Below are positions 62,768 through 64,000 of a DNA stretch of 64,000 bases, piece after piece. The notes beneath the pieces were generated by a model. It was given only the letters and a program-made list of their open reading frames with translations, had not been told where the DNA came from and made no database searches. The first letter of the stretch is position 1, and each line of letters begins with the position of its first letter. Both the position numbers and the translations under genes were made by a program. The stretch is from CAYNHZ01 sp964397445 (GTDB taxonomy: Bacteria > Bacteroidota > Bacteroidia > Bacteroidales > UBA932): contig CAYNHZ010000002.1 in assembly GCA_964397445.1 (NCBI GenBank), positions 372,001 through 436,000 of the forward strand, given 5' to 3'.

Positions 62768-64000
62768 TTATAATAATTTACGTTTTAAATAACAATCACT
62801 TAACCCGGATATCAAAACGACATTGTAAAATGTAATAAACAAAACTATGCCGATAGAACCTATCGTTAAGGCAGTTAATAAGTTATATAAAAACGATAAT
62901 TGAAGGAGTTCTATAATAAGAATAGCCGGAAGAGAAAGATAGTCATACTTTGTGAAAAGATTAAAAATCAATGCAATTGCGGCTACCAGAACAGGAATCA
63001 AGAAAAAGAAATTCTCTCCGATTGATATAAACAACACAATCGAAAAAATCATCATAACAACCATTCCTCCAATGAAATGTTCCTTCATAAATAGAGGTGA
63101 TTTTCGGCTGTTTTTAACTAAATATATGACATATAGCACAATAGGTATAACTAAACACAATAAATTGATTAAATAATCGTATTTGATATATTTAGTACTA
63201 ACTATATCGAACTTCGTACCAACTATTAAGGCCGATAAATAGGCAACCAACTCACCAAACAACAACAAAACAATAGAAAACAGTAAAATAAAAAGAGAGT
63301 TGCGCAAAACCCCTTTGACAGTTATCCCTCTTTTTATCAAAGTAAAAGCAAAAACCAAACACAAAAGTGAAAATACGACTGAATTCAACAATAGATATTG
63401 AGGTTTAGAAAATGAGAACAGACCAAGTAAGGGCATTGTGAAAAATATATCGTCACTCTCCCCTTTAAAATATGATGGATCTGAATACTTTTCATCGGTA
63501 AGAAATGATTTAATCATTGGTTCAATTTGAGAGCCATAATGTTGTATAGATGAAAGGTTTATATTATCAAAATTATCCTTATCAGTATGGTAATAATTTA
63601 GGTTATCTATGACCGAAAAATTGTAACCGGGAACACTATCTTTTAGGGGGGAAAAGTCGGTAAAATTTGGTAAAATATTATACACAACTGAGGTCAATGA
63701 GTAGGTATATGGGTATTTAGCCTCCTTATACAACTTCAAGAGCTTCGAGTTATTAGAAGAAGTTTCGAACAATAGAGCAGGACCTTTGACACCTCGAGCT
63801 TCGATATTAATAACAACTCCCACATTATCAAACAATTCAGGATTTGATTTTAAGGCACTTTTCATACCATCGAGGTCGTTCTCCTCAGAGTCGGTAAATA
63901 GTATTTTGATCCCTTGATTCCACTCATTTTGATACATTAAGGCACAATTAAGTACCTCAAGTGAAACTCCAAGTCCATACCCGTCATCTGCTGCACCATA
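62768..64000 (-). CDS. M28-family metallopeptidase with C-terminal membrane domain (N terminus outside window)
   Basis: The reading frame is open to the right edge, so the start is missing. The first visible residues are YGAADDGYGLGVSLEVL, the M28 motif whose Asp bridges the two zinc ions. FTDSEENDLDGM follows, the Glu-Glu pair with the catalytic base, and the later GSQIEP region would supply the last His area. After the peptidase domain come about eight hydrophobic segments (from roughly residue 200 of the fragment). This architecture resembles membrane-anchored aminopeptidases of Bacteroidota that face the periplasm. An internal ATG at 63937 is not the true start, because the motif lies upstream of it. 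Confidence 0.88.
   Translation of the reverse strand, partial: YGAADDGYGLGVSLEVLNCALMYQNEWNQGIKILFTDSEENDLDGMKSALKSNPELFDNVGVVINIEARGVKGPALLFETSSNNSKLLKLYKEAKYPYTYSLTSVVYNILPNFTDFSPLKDSVPGYNFSVIDNLNYYHTDKDNFDNINLSSIQHYGSQIEPMIKSFLTDEKYSDPSYFKGESDDIFFTMPLLGLFSFSKPQYLLLNSVVFSLLCLVFAFTLIKRGITVKGVLRNSLFILLFSIVLLLFGELVAYLSALIVGTKFDIVSTKYIKYDYLINLLCLVIPIVLYVIYLVKNSRKSPLFMKEHFIGGMVVMMIFSIVLFISIGENFFFLIPVLVAAIALIFNLFTKYDYLSLPAILIIELLQLSFLYNLLTALTIGSIGIVLFITFYNVVLISGLSDCYLKRKLL

Noticed and set aside
1..64000. CRISPR arrays, tRNA or rRNA genes, insertion sequences, prophage
   Set aside because: No regularly spaced repeats, cloverleaf-type sequence, transposase, integrase or phage structural genes were found by reading both strands.

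Overview
This window is a dense, AT-rich stretch of a bacterial chromosome from an anaerobic member of the Bacteroidota, most likely of the order Bacteroidales. The support is several upstream sequences matching the Bacteroidota TAnnTTTG promoter element; Bacteroidota-type proteins (the outer-membrane assembly lipoprotein TamL, a GH109 lipoprotein, Ig-like lipoproteins); and anaerobe functions (HydG, flavodiiron protein, PPi-type phosphofructokinase, lysine-to-butyrate fermentation). The species cannot be named from sequence alone. No gene-free stretch reaches 300 bases; the longest is about 200 bases, before ligA. I saw no tRNA, rRNA, CRISPR array, insertion sequence or prophage.

Layout. 1-6476 (minus): mnmE (cut by the window edge), an RlmD-type rRNA methyltransferase, kdsA, rarA and tamL, probably one transcription unit. 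6607-8746 (plus): a PLP-dependent arginine/diaminopimelate-type decarboxylase and a TrmH-type RNA methyltransferase. 8709-10667 (minus): rfbA and rfbB for dTDP-sugars. 10763-17256: a plus-strand GH109 glycosidase lipoprotein facing a minus-strand sugar operon (PPi-phosphofructokinase, GH13 amylase, alpha/beta hydrolase, NahK-like hexosamine 1-kinase). 17458-29170 (plus): ligA, a flavodiiron protein, a YihY membrane protein, hydG, a RelA/SpoT enzyme, an Ig-like lipoprotein, a predicted barrel protein and ispG. 29203-36625: an NfeD-family protein (minus), then a C69 dipeptidase, carA and carB (plus).

The most interesting region is 36689-45174 (plus), a tight eight-gene operon: a MarR regulator; five heterodisulfide-reductase-like proteins in the order HdrC, HdrB, HdrA, HdrC, membrane cytochrome b fused to HdrD; a PLP enzyme that reads as cysteate synthase rather than threonine synthase; and a SulP anion transporter. 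The gene order resembles the sulfite-forming sHdr clusters of sulfur oxidisers, and cysteate synthase uses sulfite. I propose a sulfite/cysteate module, possibly serving sulfonolipid synthesis. This is an inference. A secreted serpin (minus) follows.

Region 46440-60633 (minus) is a 15-gene operon for fermenting lysine to butyrate, acetate and ammonia. It holds CtfA, Kal, Kce, Kdd, KamA, KamB, KamC, KamD, KamE, CtfB, crotonase, 3-hydroxybutyryl-CoA dehydrogenase, acyl-CoA dehydrogenase, EtfB and EtfA, and ends in a clear intrinsic terminator. Lysine is moved by two aminomutases, oxidised, cleaved with acetyl-CoA and deaminated to crotonyl-CoA, which Bcd/Etf reduce to butyryl-CoA. CoA is then passed to acetoacetate, releasing butyrate. 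No thiolase or lysine transporter is in the window. The window closes with an MscS channel (plus), a glycerophosphate-type acyltransferase and an M28 peptidase cut by the right edge (both minus).
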